Shown here: one piece after another, positions 1-12,715 of the stretch
Layout of the letters: each line of letters opens with the position of its first letter
Numbering within the stretch: position 1 is the stretch's first letter
Assembly (NCBI RefSeq): GCF_001039355.2
Contig: NW_019774402.1
Location: forward strand, 247,230-311,229
DNA length: 64,000 nucleotides
Source: Lingula anatina
Lineage: Eukaryota > Brachiopoda > Lingulata > Lingulida > Lingulidae
Direction of reading: 5' to 3'
The notes under the pieces: generated by a model
Seen by the model: the letters and a program-made list of their open reading frames with translations, nothing else
The model's database searches: none
Told to the model about the DNA's origin: nothing
Translations under genes and position numbers: made by a program

Positions 1-135
1 TTTCAGATATTAAAAACTAAAAAAAAACACAGTTGTAGCATAAACAGGTACTAGAGTAAATAAAGGATCAAAACAACACTTAAATACATTTTTACACCGA
101 ATTATAAGTATTTACACTATTTCATAGAAAAAATA

Positions 136-1265
136 TCAGAGACCATTGTCATACCCTGAAAAAGTTCCTTCTTCACACAGCTGACAATTAGTTTGACCAG
201 TTTTTGGTTGGTAGGTACCAGGGACACAAGGGGAACAGTGGTCAACCCAACACTGTCCCTGTTCTTGACAGCATGAACATACTGTTTGGTCTAAAAATGA
301 GGTGAAAATGCACTTTGATTAATGGTTAAACTTGATTCAATTACACTTAAATGATTTGAATTTTTTGCAACTCATTAAACTAATCTGGAATATAGATTAT
401 TCATTTTGAAATATTGGCATGGATTAGGAAATGAATAACAGAAACTGAGTGATAAATATGCACATTATAACCTTCTGAAGTGCACTTACTCATGTCAGCA
501 AAATGTCCCTTTGCACAAGTAGAGCAGTTTTGTATAATTGTTTCATTACACTGAAACTGAAGTCTGTTATAAATCCCAGACCAGACCCTGCTGTTAACTC
601 CAATTAAAGAGGATCCTTAAATAAAAAAATACATACTAGGTGAAATGTAGAAAAACAATCTTATACAACCCAGCACAATCCTTAATTGGTAGGTTTAATT
701 ATTTTGCAAAAATTTCAATACTGTTTGTATGCAGTTTTTTGAAGAATTAGAGAGGTGAAGTACAGTACAGTATGTACATGTATTACTCCAGCTCACTGAA
801 AACTACAATCATTATATAAGTTGTTATGAAACAAAATTTCTGAAATACCTTCCTGCCAAACAGGATGTTATATTAACTGCCCCCCTCCCTCCCCTTCAAT
901 TTAAACATCAAAATAACTATTTTTTTGGATTCTGCACACCAATTTACAACTTGATGTCCTTTATATCTGTGGCCTGAGATACATCCAATAACCCTGGTGA
1001 CAATTATAAATTGTGATAGGTCAAAAGGTTGTGATCTCTGTTTCAACGTGAAATCTAGTATTAGATTTAATTTACCTAGTACTTATTATCTTAGTAAAAT
1101 AACACTTGATGAATCAAAATTAACATTCACTTTTCAAGATATAAAATATGCGAAGGCTAATTTGCATGTACAGGGAGGCCTAATGAGGGTCAGTATTCGG
1201 TTTACAATATATGTCTCCTTCAAAATTGTAATATTTTGAATTATTCCTGAATTTACCAAACTTTA

Positions 1266-1309
<44 letters not shown>

Positions 1310-1594
1310 TTTCTCTTTGGTAGACCTGTGGCTTTTGTGTTCTAAGTTAAAAACAGAATACAAAACCTCATATCAGAGAAACAAAATAGGTTGAAAGTGT
1401 TACATTTTTAATTTTATTCTTTATCCATAATTACATTTTTAAATAATTGTAAATAATTAATATTATTTACAATTATTTCAGAGCTATATTAATTGTTATT
1501 CTATTAATTTACCAGTACAATTTCCAATATATAACAGGAAGTACTTACCATAAACAAGCAGGAGAAAACATTGAACTGCTTCTGGTAATAACAT
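136..1594 (-). CDS. Small secreted cysteine-rich protein, TNFR/GCC2-GCC3-like, complete in 3 exons
   Basis: Three minus-strand exons join with matching phases: 1594-1549 (start ATG), 615-490 and 290-136 (stop TGA). The product is 108 residues. Residues 1-16 form a hydrophobic signal peptide with no downstream membrane segment, so secretion is inferred. The mature part has eleven cysteines in CxxC and CC patterns, ending in CSPCVPGTYQPKTGQTNC and a CxxC-EEGTFSG block. That block resembles the repeat found in GCC2/GCC3 (ephrin-receptor-like) and TNF-receptor-type cysteine-rich domains. An N-glycosylation sequon (NET) lies near the start of the mature chain and others (NCS, NQT) follow. It could be a soluble decoy receptor or a small ligand; no specific family is recognised. 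An in-frame stop lies just upstream of the ATG, supporting the start. Confidence 0.7.
1268..1307. repeat. (TA)n microsatellite
   Basis: About 40 bases of uninterrupted TA dinucleotides in intron 1 of the secreted cysteine-rich gene. Confidence 0.95.
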
Positions 1595-2025
1595 TCTAAA
1601 AACATTATCTTAGCATAGTAATTCCTACTATCTGTCGAAATATCTTCCCCAAACTTCACACACCTGCATCATCGAAAGGACTCAATGTCACATGATTTGC
1701 CTCACAAGTAGGTCACCGGCTTTTTCATTAGGCAAAGTTCATTGAGATAACATGAGAGTAGATAGAAGGTAGATAAAGGTGTATTTTTGACCTAACGATG
1801 CAACAAGATTAATGAAAAAATTTTGGCACTTACATTTGATAAGTCACATAACTTAATTATTAAAAGTTTATCCAAACTCTTTAATGTTTGGAGATTACGC
1901 ACAAGTTGCCAGCGAGCACACTATGCGCATGTGCAGCTTGTATTGGTTTTCATTCAAAAGTTGTGATATGAGTAAAACAAAACTTTACGCATCTAGTGTG
2001 GATATGTATCTTTATACCACCAAGA
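1595..2025. promoter_or_regulatory. Divergent intergenic region, probable shared promoter
   Basis: The start codon of the minus-strand cysteine-rich gene (1594) and that of the plus-strand vinculin-like gene (2026) face away from each other with only 431 bases between them, 5' UTRs included. A bidirectional promoter is inferred from this spacing; I see no convincing TATA box. Confidence 0.4.
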
Positions 2026-5000
2026 ATGGATTCAAGCAATAGTTTATTGTCAAGCCTGGTACAGACTAAATCTATTCAGCGGGTCCTAGCACCTCTTGCA
2101 ACCCAGGTAAATTTCTCAGAATACTCAGTACGATCTACATGTAGATTCCAATCAATGAGTTGAGCCTTGAGACATGTCAGTAATTGATTATGTAACCGGG
2201 TAGTACTAAATCACTCTGTCCCTAATTCATCTTTTGATATTTAATGTAGCACTTAAGGCAAAAGTAAAAAAAGAACAAATGGTAGTAAATTGCTCTCCAT
2301 CCCTTCTATTTGCATTTTTGAATATCGACTCTAGACTAGTGTTTTTCAGAATTAATTCAATGTTTTTATTACAATTTATACTTTAGGTGTCAAATTTGAT
2401 TATCTACAATGAAGCTTACAATAAGGGAGATAAATGTGCCACACCCAGGCATTTTGCAACCTATGCAGAAAATGTTCTCCATGCTGCTGAAGGTTTGGTG
2501 CAGGCAGCTTCAAAAATTGCACGGAATTCTACAGACAAAGTAAGATTATTGCAAAGAGCATTTAAACTGTGGGGTGCAGTATGTGCTTATTTAAAGACCA
2601 TTGCAAGTGCTTTTATACTTAAGTGAAAAAAATTATCTATTTTGTCCTTCAGATTAATCAAAAAGTATCTTTCCAACCTTTCAAGTAACAAGATTTTGAA
2701 AAATTGGTCACTTAAAAAAATAAACTCAGTATGTTTGTTTTTAAAATGTTCAACTGCAGAATAGAAAGGCAGATAGTGATGATGTTTACTCCAAGATGAA
2801 TATTTCAAATGCTTGTAGGAGCTGAGAAGACAGATGCCTTCAGCATGTGAGTTAATAACAATGGCAGGTCAGAACTTAGTTCTGGTATCCCAGCGTGTAG
2901 AACTAGAGCCTGACCGAGCTGAAATCAGGAGGAGTCTAATTAGAACTGCCAAAGATGTTTTAGAGGGCACAATGAAGGTAATGCATGTAGTTGAAGGTCT
3001 TGGCATGTTTTGCCATGCATTTTTATGTGATTTATATATATTACTGGTCAAGGAAAGGTCAAATTTTAAGTTCTGACAGTTATGGTATCAAAGCAGCAAA
3101 ATAATTAGTTTCAGTGCATGATTAGAAATAAAAAATATATGATTGTGTTTCTTAAATATTCTAGGTGCTGCTGGTTGCTGATGATGCAGAGATCAGGAAG
3201 ATCATGACAGCCTGTCAGTGGGTGATGGACAGGATAAGCTTACTTAGCTCTGTCAAATCAATGAAGGCATTAGTGGCCTGTTTTAAGGTTGGCTATCTCT
3301 GAATATGCATTATTCTAGTTTTAGTTACCCCTGATCAGTATAGCATTTTTATTAGGTGTGCAAGACTAAGTGTTGTATAAAACTGATCAGTCCATTCAAG
3401 ACAGGCTTATATGTATCATTTATTACTGGGCCATTCCGTGGTATTTGGTCCGCAGACGTCAAAATTTGAAAAAGGAATCCTACTTATAAAACTTATAATT
3501 TCTGAAACCAGACACCATAAGACACCAGAATCCAAAAGAAATTTTAGGTTCTGATGATTAATTATGATTTTATTGACACTTTTATCTGGAAAACTTATAA
3601 AATAGTGTCATGGAAGGACATTTTTATTTTTGATATATTTTTCATAATAGAGATCATTTTAAACAATAAAGACTAAATACATTAAATATAACTTATTTCT
3701 TACATTTAGTCAAGTGCATTAGATTAAAAAATATTTGATTATAAAATAATGGATTAATTAATATCAATTTGTCCTTCTGAGATGATTTTGGTACCTATTT
3801 TTTATGTACAGACACAGATGTGTCTGTACATATAGCCATCATCTGCGTCTGTCGTCGCCGTCGTCGCCGTCGTGCACTTTTACCGATAACACGATAAGTG
3901 GAAAACCATTTTACNCAAAATAATGGATTAATTAATATCAACTTGTCATTCCGTGAAAACGATTTTGGTACCTATTTTTTAAGTTTTCTCAGTAACTACA
4001 AAAGCTAAAAACTTATAACTTCATATTCTCCTCAACCATGATAGGGGCCAACAAAGTACGAAAACATTTTTGCTTAGAACCACTTCAATAAGAAATTAAA
4101 TCCAAATATATGAGCATTAAACATGACACCTAGCACAGTGGAAGCACGTATGAGGCATTTTGATTGGACAATAAGAGGTCATGTGACCAATGAGCCCTAA
4201 ACCCTTATGTCTTTCAAGATAATCTTGAACTTAAAATTCACAATTATTATATATAGAAGCATTTTTAAACTGAGAAACATTTCATGTGAATGAATAATTT
4301 TGAAGTTATTATTATTTAGACAATTTATTATATTTATAATTAATAGATTTGGTAAGATTTTCTCTAAAAATGTCCTAATATTATTTAAAGATGATCAGAG
4401 CAGATGAGAACTTATATTATAGTCAAAAATAGTAACATGTTTGAAGATGAAATATATTACCATGGAAGGACATGTTTACCTTTGATATTATTCATCAAAC
4501 TTATGATGGTATGTATTCATAAAATATTATTATTAGCCTTATTTTACATTTTATTTAGCAATGGACAAAATGTCCTCCCAAGATGCGTCCTTCCATGACG
4601 CCTACTTGATGTTTTTATATGCAAAATTTTCAAATTTATTTTTTTCCCAAAAAATTTTTATACATTGAGAAAGTGAAATAATCAAATATTCACATTTTGA
4701 TTTGACTTTAAAAATATCTACACAGACAGAGCAGAATTTTAGTGTTGAAGTTGAAAGTTAAAATTCCATGTCCTTTTCACGTCCTTCCGAGACGCTAACG
4801 ATCCATTATAATTTTTTCGTAACTATAATTTTTTTTAACCTAATTTTTTGCCTAATTATAACTTACATATAGAAGAATAAACATACAAACAATGGACCTT
4901 GTAACTTTTTTACTTTTGAAAATATTTTCATTTGAAGTGTCAAATGCCCTATGGAATGGCCCGTAAAAAAAGGCAACTTTTCAGTAAAAAAATAAACCCT

Positions 5001-6110
5001 TTGGAACTGCTGGCTTCTTGCCTGTTGTTCCAAATGCCTTAAAATAAGAATGGCTATAATAATGCTAACTTAAACTTTTTAATGTAGAAAAGAAGGAAAA
5101 ACAGAACTCATTTGATTACAGAAAATTGCATTTTTATTGTAAAACTAAGATAATGATATACTGAAGTTTTTTAATTGACTGCCACAGAGGTAAAAATACT
5201 CTAGTAGTTCTGCACTCTCCGCCCTGCAAAATAAGATAAAAACATTAAAATATAATTCACTTAAAACATATTAGTTATTGAAAGGCAGCAATCCAACATC
5301 CACCAGCTCTTGGCTGCTATCATATAATAACTGCCATTAAAATACATTTTTTACCAGTTGTTTGACATAGTTTGCCTCTTAAAAACTTCAACTTAACTGA
5401 TGCCATCCAAAGAAGGAAGCAAACAAAACTTTCATATGACAGTAAAATTAATCTGTTCTTTTGAAAATGATGTCAAATTTTCCTAATTTCTGAAGGTTTG
5501 AAGTGATAATTTTTATTGATAATAATAATGAATAATAATAATAACCATTTATGTCCTTGACCTGCGCCTAAAGCAGGACGTAAAAAGATTAAATAATCTC
5601 CGCCACCATGAAGGACGGCGATCCTTGGGTGCTGAAATATATGACAAAACATTACTCCGTAAAATGCTATAATATATTATAACCTTCAATATACAGTCTG
5701 TGCACCATCTTATTTCATAAATAAATGAACATTGAAACACATTTACCACTGTTAAGAATAATCAAATTTTGAATTTCAATTAATACTTGTCAAAAGAACA
5801 AATACTGTTTGCACAACAAGGAGTGTATGTGTGTGTGTGTGTGTGCATGCAAACATACACAGTGCATGCACAGTCACATTTTAACACTGTAATAAGTAGA
5901 TACCTATTATATAGACCCTGCCGTCTTACCTCTCTCCTTCACGTCCTCTATCACAATTTTTGTGTCTTTGACATTAACTGAAGAAAAAAATGGAAAACAA
6001 AATAATTCTGTCCATGAGCACAACAAGGATATCATACACAGACAAAGATACAATAATGAATAAGATAACCTAACAGTGAATTAACACAATGATTGTGTAT
6101 GAGAGCCTGC

Positions 6111-6149
<39 letters not shown>

Positions 6150-7519
6150 CTTTTTGGGTGTGTTTAAATGGACCTAACTTTCTTACCTCTTTTCTTGATA
6201 TCCTCAGCAAGTGATACACTGTTTGCATCTTTAATGTCGGCTAAAGCAAAAAAATATGGAATAGAAACCAAATGAAACAAAATCCATGTTCAAACAGAAT
6301 TCGGGCACAAATACCGAATTACATTGTTGAAAACACATTCAAAGACATAATTCACTTAAAATAAATTTGGAATTTCTTAAGTATGCTAAAGACAAGACTT
6401 TGGATAAGCAACATGGTGTGTGTGTGTACTGTGTGAGAGTGCATGTTAGTGCGTGTGGACGCATATGCATTACTGAGTTTCTGGTCTCACCTATCTCCTC
6501 AATACTTTTAACAACTGTTAAAACTGTGGCATATTTCTTGTCTTTGGTATCAACTGAAAGAACAGAAGCAAATTTAAAGGAGTGCAAATCATGTTCAATC
6601 TTTACACAGTAAAAGCATGGATTTTTCTGAAAATAAAGAGTGTGTGTGTGTGCAAGTGTGCACATGTGTACATTTCATATGTGTATTTAAATAATAAATA
6701 TTTTACTGAGATTCCTGTCTTACCTGTCTCTTCAGTGTTAGGAGCCTTTACTCTGTTATCACTCTTGGTATCAACTGAAACAGAATAATTAAAATGAAAG
6801 GGAATACAATTTATGTTTAATCTAAGCTTAACACGTTACGTTACGGCAGTAGTAATGTAATTACAGGTAAGTAAGAAACAAGAGGGGATGTGTTAGTCAG
6901 TTATGTTTTTTTATTAATCTTATTGCATTCTGAAGTTTCCATGGAGTTAGTGTGCATTGGCTAGGTAGACAAAATTGACCAAATTCATTGTGAATGGTCC
7001 CTGATACTCAACAGCTTCAAGGGTCAAGACTTGCACCCTGAGAGTTAAGGTGTTTGTAGTCAAAAACATTGATAATTTCACTTCAAGATTCCTTGCAAAT
7101 AGTGAAAATGAACAAACGCACCATGTAAATTGCTAAAATCACTTGAATTATTACCTGCAATTTGCTTACCACTGGTGTGGACTTCAGGTTCATATGTGTA
7201 GTTAGACTCTGGAATAAGATGCATACATTTTTTGTTATTCACAAATTATGATATAGACATTGAGAATGAAATAGTCCAAATTTCATTTGATAGAATTAAA
7301 GGGCCATTTCTTTCCATATCTTACATTTTATAGAATAATAATGTTAATTCGCCTTTCTTTCCATTAGTTAGATTTAATAGAATTACAAGACCTTTTATTT
7401 CCATGTCCAGTTCTCCCCATGTACAGGTCACTTCCATGCTGTCCTTGGTAGTCACCTGGAGGCACCTGTTCCTAAAGGGTTCAGGCTCCCATATCCAGCC
7501 AGACCCAGGGTGGTAAGGC

Positions 7520-7554
<35 letters not shown>

Positions 7555-10500
7555 ATTGAAGATAAGTTGATGTCTGAAATGAAAAAGAAAATTCAAATGA
7601 AAAGATACATATATTTAAAATTTGAGTAATCAAATACATTGTAATCTACAAGAAATGAATGAAGCTAAAAAAAAAAAACACTTAAATTTGTTGAACTTAG
7701 ATTTTATTTTTCAATAAAAAGGAAAATTATTTTCATCTCAGTTCATTTGTCATTACAAATGAATTAATATATTATACTTACGTTTTGCGGTCTAACAAAC
7801 TTCCACTCTATATTTGCAGCCTTGGGCAGAAGAACTTCCGCCCTTAGAACAGGGACACCCAACTCGGTGCACCTAGCAAGGTTTACACCACGTTGGGTGT
7901 CCCATGTTCCAAGGGCAGTTCCTCTGCCCACTGCTTTGGCTTTTAAGATATTGTCCTTTAGGACTATTTGAACAGTGGCCATGGCTGTTCAAAATGAAAC
8001 AGAAAATAGAAAGAAATCTTGTCAATATATCTTTTTTGATGTTGTAACTGCAGACATTCAAATCACTCACTAAATATAAAAAAGGGATATATTGCATTCT
8101 TATTATGAATAAGTAAGTCAATTTCTTTTTCATTTATATAAGAACATTTAAAAAGTATGCAAGAGCAGTTTAGGACAATGTATTGATTTGGTAGAACATG
8201 TATTAGACTTCGTTCCCATACCTAGATCTATCTTATATAGGATCAATCCATCTCCAAGAGGTTTCTCCCTAAATTACAATCAACTTAGGCAGCTTATATT
8301 AGAAGTGTGCCAGAAGCTGCTAGGGGGATATTAATGATCATTTAGCACCTTCAGTAGGAGTGGCAGACATCTAAGACGCTTAAGATGAAAGCAATTTTGG
8401 GAGAAACCCCTTGGGGATGGATCGGCCCTGTTAGATCGATCTAGGTATGGGAACTCAGTCTATGACTCATACAGTGTACAGCCTGATTATATATATGAAT
8501 AACTTCTCGTGCATGCACGCACACACACACACACAACTTACGAGCACACTGCTCTTCTTTGTTATTTTCAATTCCCATATTAACTGACATCTGCAAGAAA
8601 AAAATCAAATCATACTTTAACATGTTCCAATAACAGATTTCAGTTGCATCTTTCTTTTGTAGTGATACACACCATTATATTGGGATTATCAGCAAAAAAT
8701 TGTCGTTGTGTAACAGGAAATTCTCCAAAATTTCATTTAGAATAAATTTATCATATAAAAAAAACCTGGATACAAACTTTCATGGTCAATTTTGAACAAA
8801 AATTTAACTTACCAGCTACTGTGCAAAATTATATCTTTGCTTTGTTTACTAAAACAATAAACAGGAATAATTACTGTATAAAGAAATTTGATTGGACAGC
8901 TCCTGTATTGTTCCTTAACTTTAAACCAATAGGAATGGCGCTATTTTAACGGTCTCGACGTGACTTTCTCTGCTTTACAAATCACACTATATCACACACA
9001 ACTGGAGCCTGGTTATCCTGTGTAATGCCTCCATCCTTGCACGGGTTTTTTTTTTTAGGAAGCAGGCGATGAACCTCTCTCTCTGACTGATATCGGTTGG
9101 GGTCTATGGTGCAAACCCAAAGTCTCACCTCTTGCACAGCGCCATCTATACTCGATGTTAACATGGCGTCAGCGAAAGGTGATGATAAAAGCCGAAAATT
9201 TCATCCAACTTTCTGTACACTGGGTGTCATCTTCAGTCAGGGAATTCTTAAATGGTAATTCTGCCATGATTGCAAAACGTCATCAGGATAAAACATTTGA
9301 AATGAAGGATACGTATATGATATCGACTGTGTCAGTTGTTCACTGTTCACATCACGATGCAATGTGCTTGTCACAATGTGACGATAACACGATTTATAGA
9401 CCGTTGGCTGCAGATAAGATTGAATGCCGTCATCCACTTTAACTTTTTCATCTGTAATGATGCAACATTTTGCGATGGCAGGTGAGATGATTATAAATCT
9501 GACGTTGTGTCTTCTTTTATGAATACAATTTCCTATTGTTCTTCTTGAGTCATCTGAAGAGTTCCAACGCAAAATGATCGCCGACAGGGTTCCTGTAAAT
9601 ACCCGAAACATAATCATCAACGACCTATATGCTCTTTTGCGCTCCCAGACTGAAGACGACAGGGACATCAGCTACAGCAGAGAAGTATGGATCCCGACTG
9701 ATAGGAATATTACTAATGAAAATTTGAACATCAGAGACCTCAATATAATCACTGATCCTTGTTGTTGGCTGAATGGAACGATAATTGACGCTTGTCATGA
9801 TATAATTAAACACCAATTCCCGCTTCCAGAAGGACTCTAGTCTTGTTCACTGGCAGTACAATTAGATTTCAAACATCACAAAAATCAATTTATCCAAATT
9901 ATAAACCGAACACCAGACAGTGGAACACATTTGCTCACAGTTTCAATCATTGGGTGTGCCCCAGATCCGGTGAATATATGCGATTCCTCTTTCAGTGACA
10001 TTCCAACCATGGAAAAAAATGTGCACTGCGACATTGATAGCACCATCGTCAAGAACTCTACAAATTAACGTTTTGGACGTAACCCAACAAAGTAACAACT
10101 AGTAAACTACAATTGCGGTCTGTACGCCATAGTGAATATGGTTACCTTGGCACACGGCAAAGATCCAACAACCATGAATTATGACCACAAAAAACTTTGT
10201 TCACATTTTTTTTTTTTTTTGTTTGTTTAAAATGGCGTCATCTATTGCTTTTCCTATAACAAGCAGGTGTAAAATTAAAAATCATATTAAAAAAAACTCC
10301 CTTGTGATCAATTTATACTGTGAATGCCAGCTGCCAGATACACACACCCTGTATGTCATTTGTGACGGTTGCAATAAAGAATACCATCCTCTATGTATAG
10401 GTACGACAGACGATGACGCCTTAAAACAAGATGGCATGTATTGTACAAAGTGCACAAAAAGCAGGCAATAATAATAATAATNAAATCGTCCTTCCGAGAT

Positions 10501-12621
10501 GCGTCCTTCCATGATGCCTACTAGATATTTTTATATGCAAAATTTTCAAATATATTATTTTTTTTCCAAAAACATTTTTATACACTGAGAAAGTGAAATA
10601 ATCAAATATTCATATTTTGATTTGACTTAAAAAATATATACACAGACAGAGCAGAATTTTAGTGTTGAAGTTGAAAGTTAAAAAACCATGTCCATTTCAC
10701 GTCCTTCCGAGATGCTAACTATTTATTATAATTTTTTCATAACTATAATTTTTTGCCTAATTATAACTTACATATAGAAGAATAAACATACAAAAAATGG
10801 ACCTTGTAACTTTTTTACTTTTGAAAATATTTTCATTTGAAGTGTCAAATGTCCTTCCGTAACAGCAAAAAAATACCACGGAATGGCCCTACTTCAGTTT
10901 CCTTTGGAGTACAGATTCTTCTAATTTTCCCCTGTGTGGACTGCTTTAATATAAAAACTCTTTCTAGTTCTGTTTTGACATGGGTAATATATATTTTTAA
11001 AATCTGAAATTATATGAATATTAATAGATGCCATTTGATTATTGTCAAAGTTAAGCTTTAGAAGAAATATGCCTGCATTTTAACAGGGATTTTCTGAATC
11101 ACTGATGATATTAACCAAATTGGTGGAGCAAAGACAAAAGGAACTTACCAACCCCAGACAGAGAGAGCGTCTTATCAGTAGCATGACAGTACTGAAGAAA
11201 GCTGTGCCCATGCTTAGCACTGCTATGCAAACCTATGTCAAGTATCAAACCAACAATCAGGCTGGAGTAAGTGTTTTTAAAGTGGAGTGATAACTTTTCA
11301 CATTTCTTATGTAATAGTAACAAACATATAATTATGTTTTAGCATAAGCCTTATTTGATTAATAATACAAAGAGAAACTTAAATGTTGCATTTTTGGTTT
11401 GTATAATAATCGGAATAATTTGGCAAGATGAAGTCACCTGTAATGTCATTAGAATGGCACCATGTTAAAGTAGTTTTGATTAGCATTTAAAGCACAGGAG
11501 CCCATTAAGCCATACAGTCAGTGATACAGCAATTATTGAAGATGGGGCTAGATCAGCACCAAATACCCTCCTCCCTGGCTATACCCTGAATACATAGTTT
11601 GTAGTACATAATTCAATATGCACTAAGTTTTTGATTGACAGGTGTGTTCAAAACTTATAACTAAAATTTTGTTAGTGATCAACATATTTTTTTGCCAATA
11701 TTGCAGACCAGCAGAGACTATGTTATAGGCCAGGTGCTGACAGCGGCAAGTGATATTAGGGATGTTGTGCAGAATAAGTACACTGATGAAGATGAGGAAG
11801 AAGAACCAGAAGACATTGGACATTTTGTGGCTAAGATTGACCAGGTATTTTTAGTAATACAATATTAGTATTTTTTACTACCTGTAGCTTATAAATGGTA
11901 GACTTATGTTTTTTCTTCTGACATTTTGCAAATGAGTAATTTTCACTTTTTAGGTCTAGGCCTTATTTTCTAAATGCATAAAGACAATGCATAAAGACAA
12001 TGCCAAGACTCTCATTGTTATATCATTATTCTTTTAGCAGTTGTAATGTTGTAACTCACCACTGTAGTGTAGTGTGTCATGAAAATATAAACAATAACAC
12101 TGTTGTGTTATTAGCTGTCATTTGGCAAAACTTTAAAAAATATTTCCCTTTCTTTTAGATATTGGACTTATTGTCTGCAGAAAACCGTACAAAGTTGGAT
12201 GCTGATTTTGAAGTTGTTGTTGAAAGCATTGTGAGACATAGTATGGCAGTGGCACATTTGTCTGGAGAAGATCAGAGGGACCCTGTCATCAATGCTTGCC
12301 ATAAGGTGGGTTAGTTACTGGTTAAATTTAAACAAAATGATCCAGTTAGGTTATTAGTGGTGATGTAAATGTTGATTCAAAAGTTCTGAAAGTTTTGTTG
12401 GCTTCATGTCAGAAAGTACATTTTTTTTTAGTTTTAAGTGATACATATTGAAAAAGTAAGGCATTTGAAAACTTTTAGATTATTATGACACAGGGTTCCA
12501 AGTTGATGAACATTTTTTGTTTACCAAAATTCTTAGCATAACATTTAATTGAAATGGTTTTAATTACACATTATTTAGAAAAAATGTTTTGTAGATTGAT
12601 TTTGAAAATATTTGACTTTTG

Positions 12622-12715
<94 letters not shown>

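Noticed and set aside
5145-8590. Laforin or STBD1 orthologue
   Set aside because: There is no phosphatase domain as in laforin, and no N-terminal membrane anchor with C-terminal CBM20 as in STBD1.
9237-9668. 143-residue minus-strand ORF
   Set aside because: It overlaps the plus-strand Ulp1-like frame, which has recognisable motifs; the minus frame has none.
3428-10889. One large transposon spanning from the left TIR of copy 1 to the right TIR of copy 2
   Set aside because: Copy 1 has its own right end at 4962 and the span would enclose the whole CBM20 gene; two copies is simpler.
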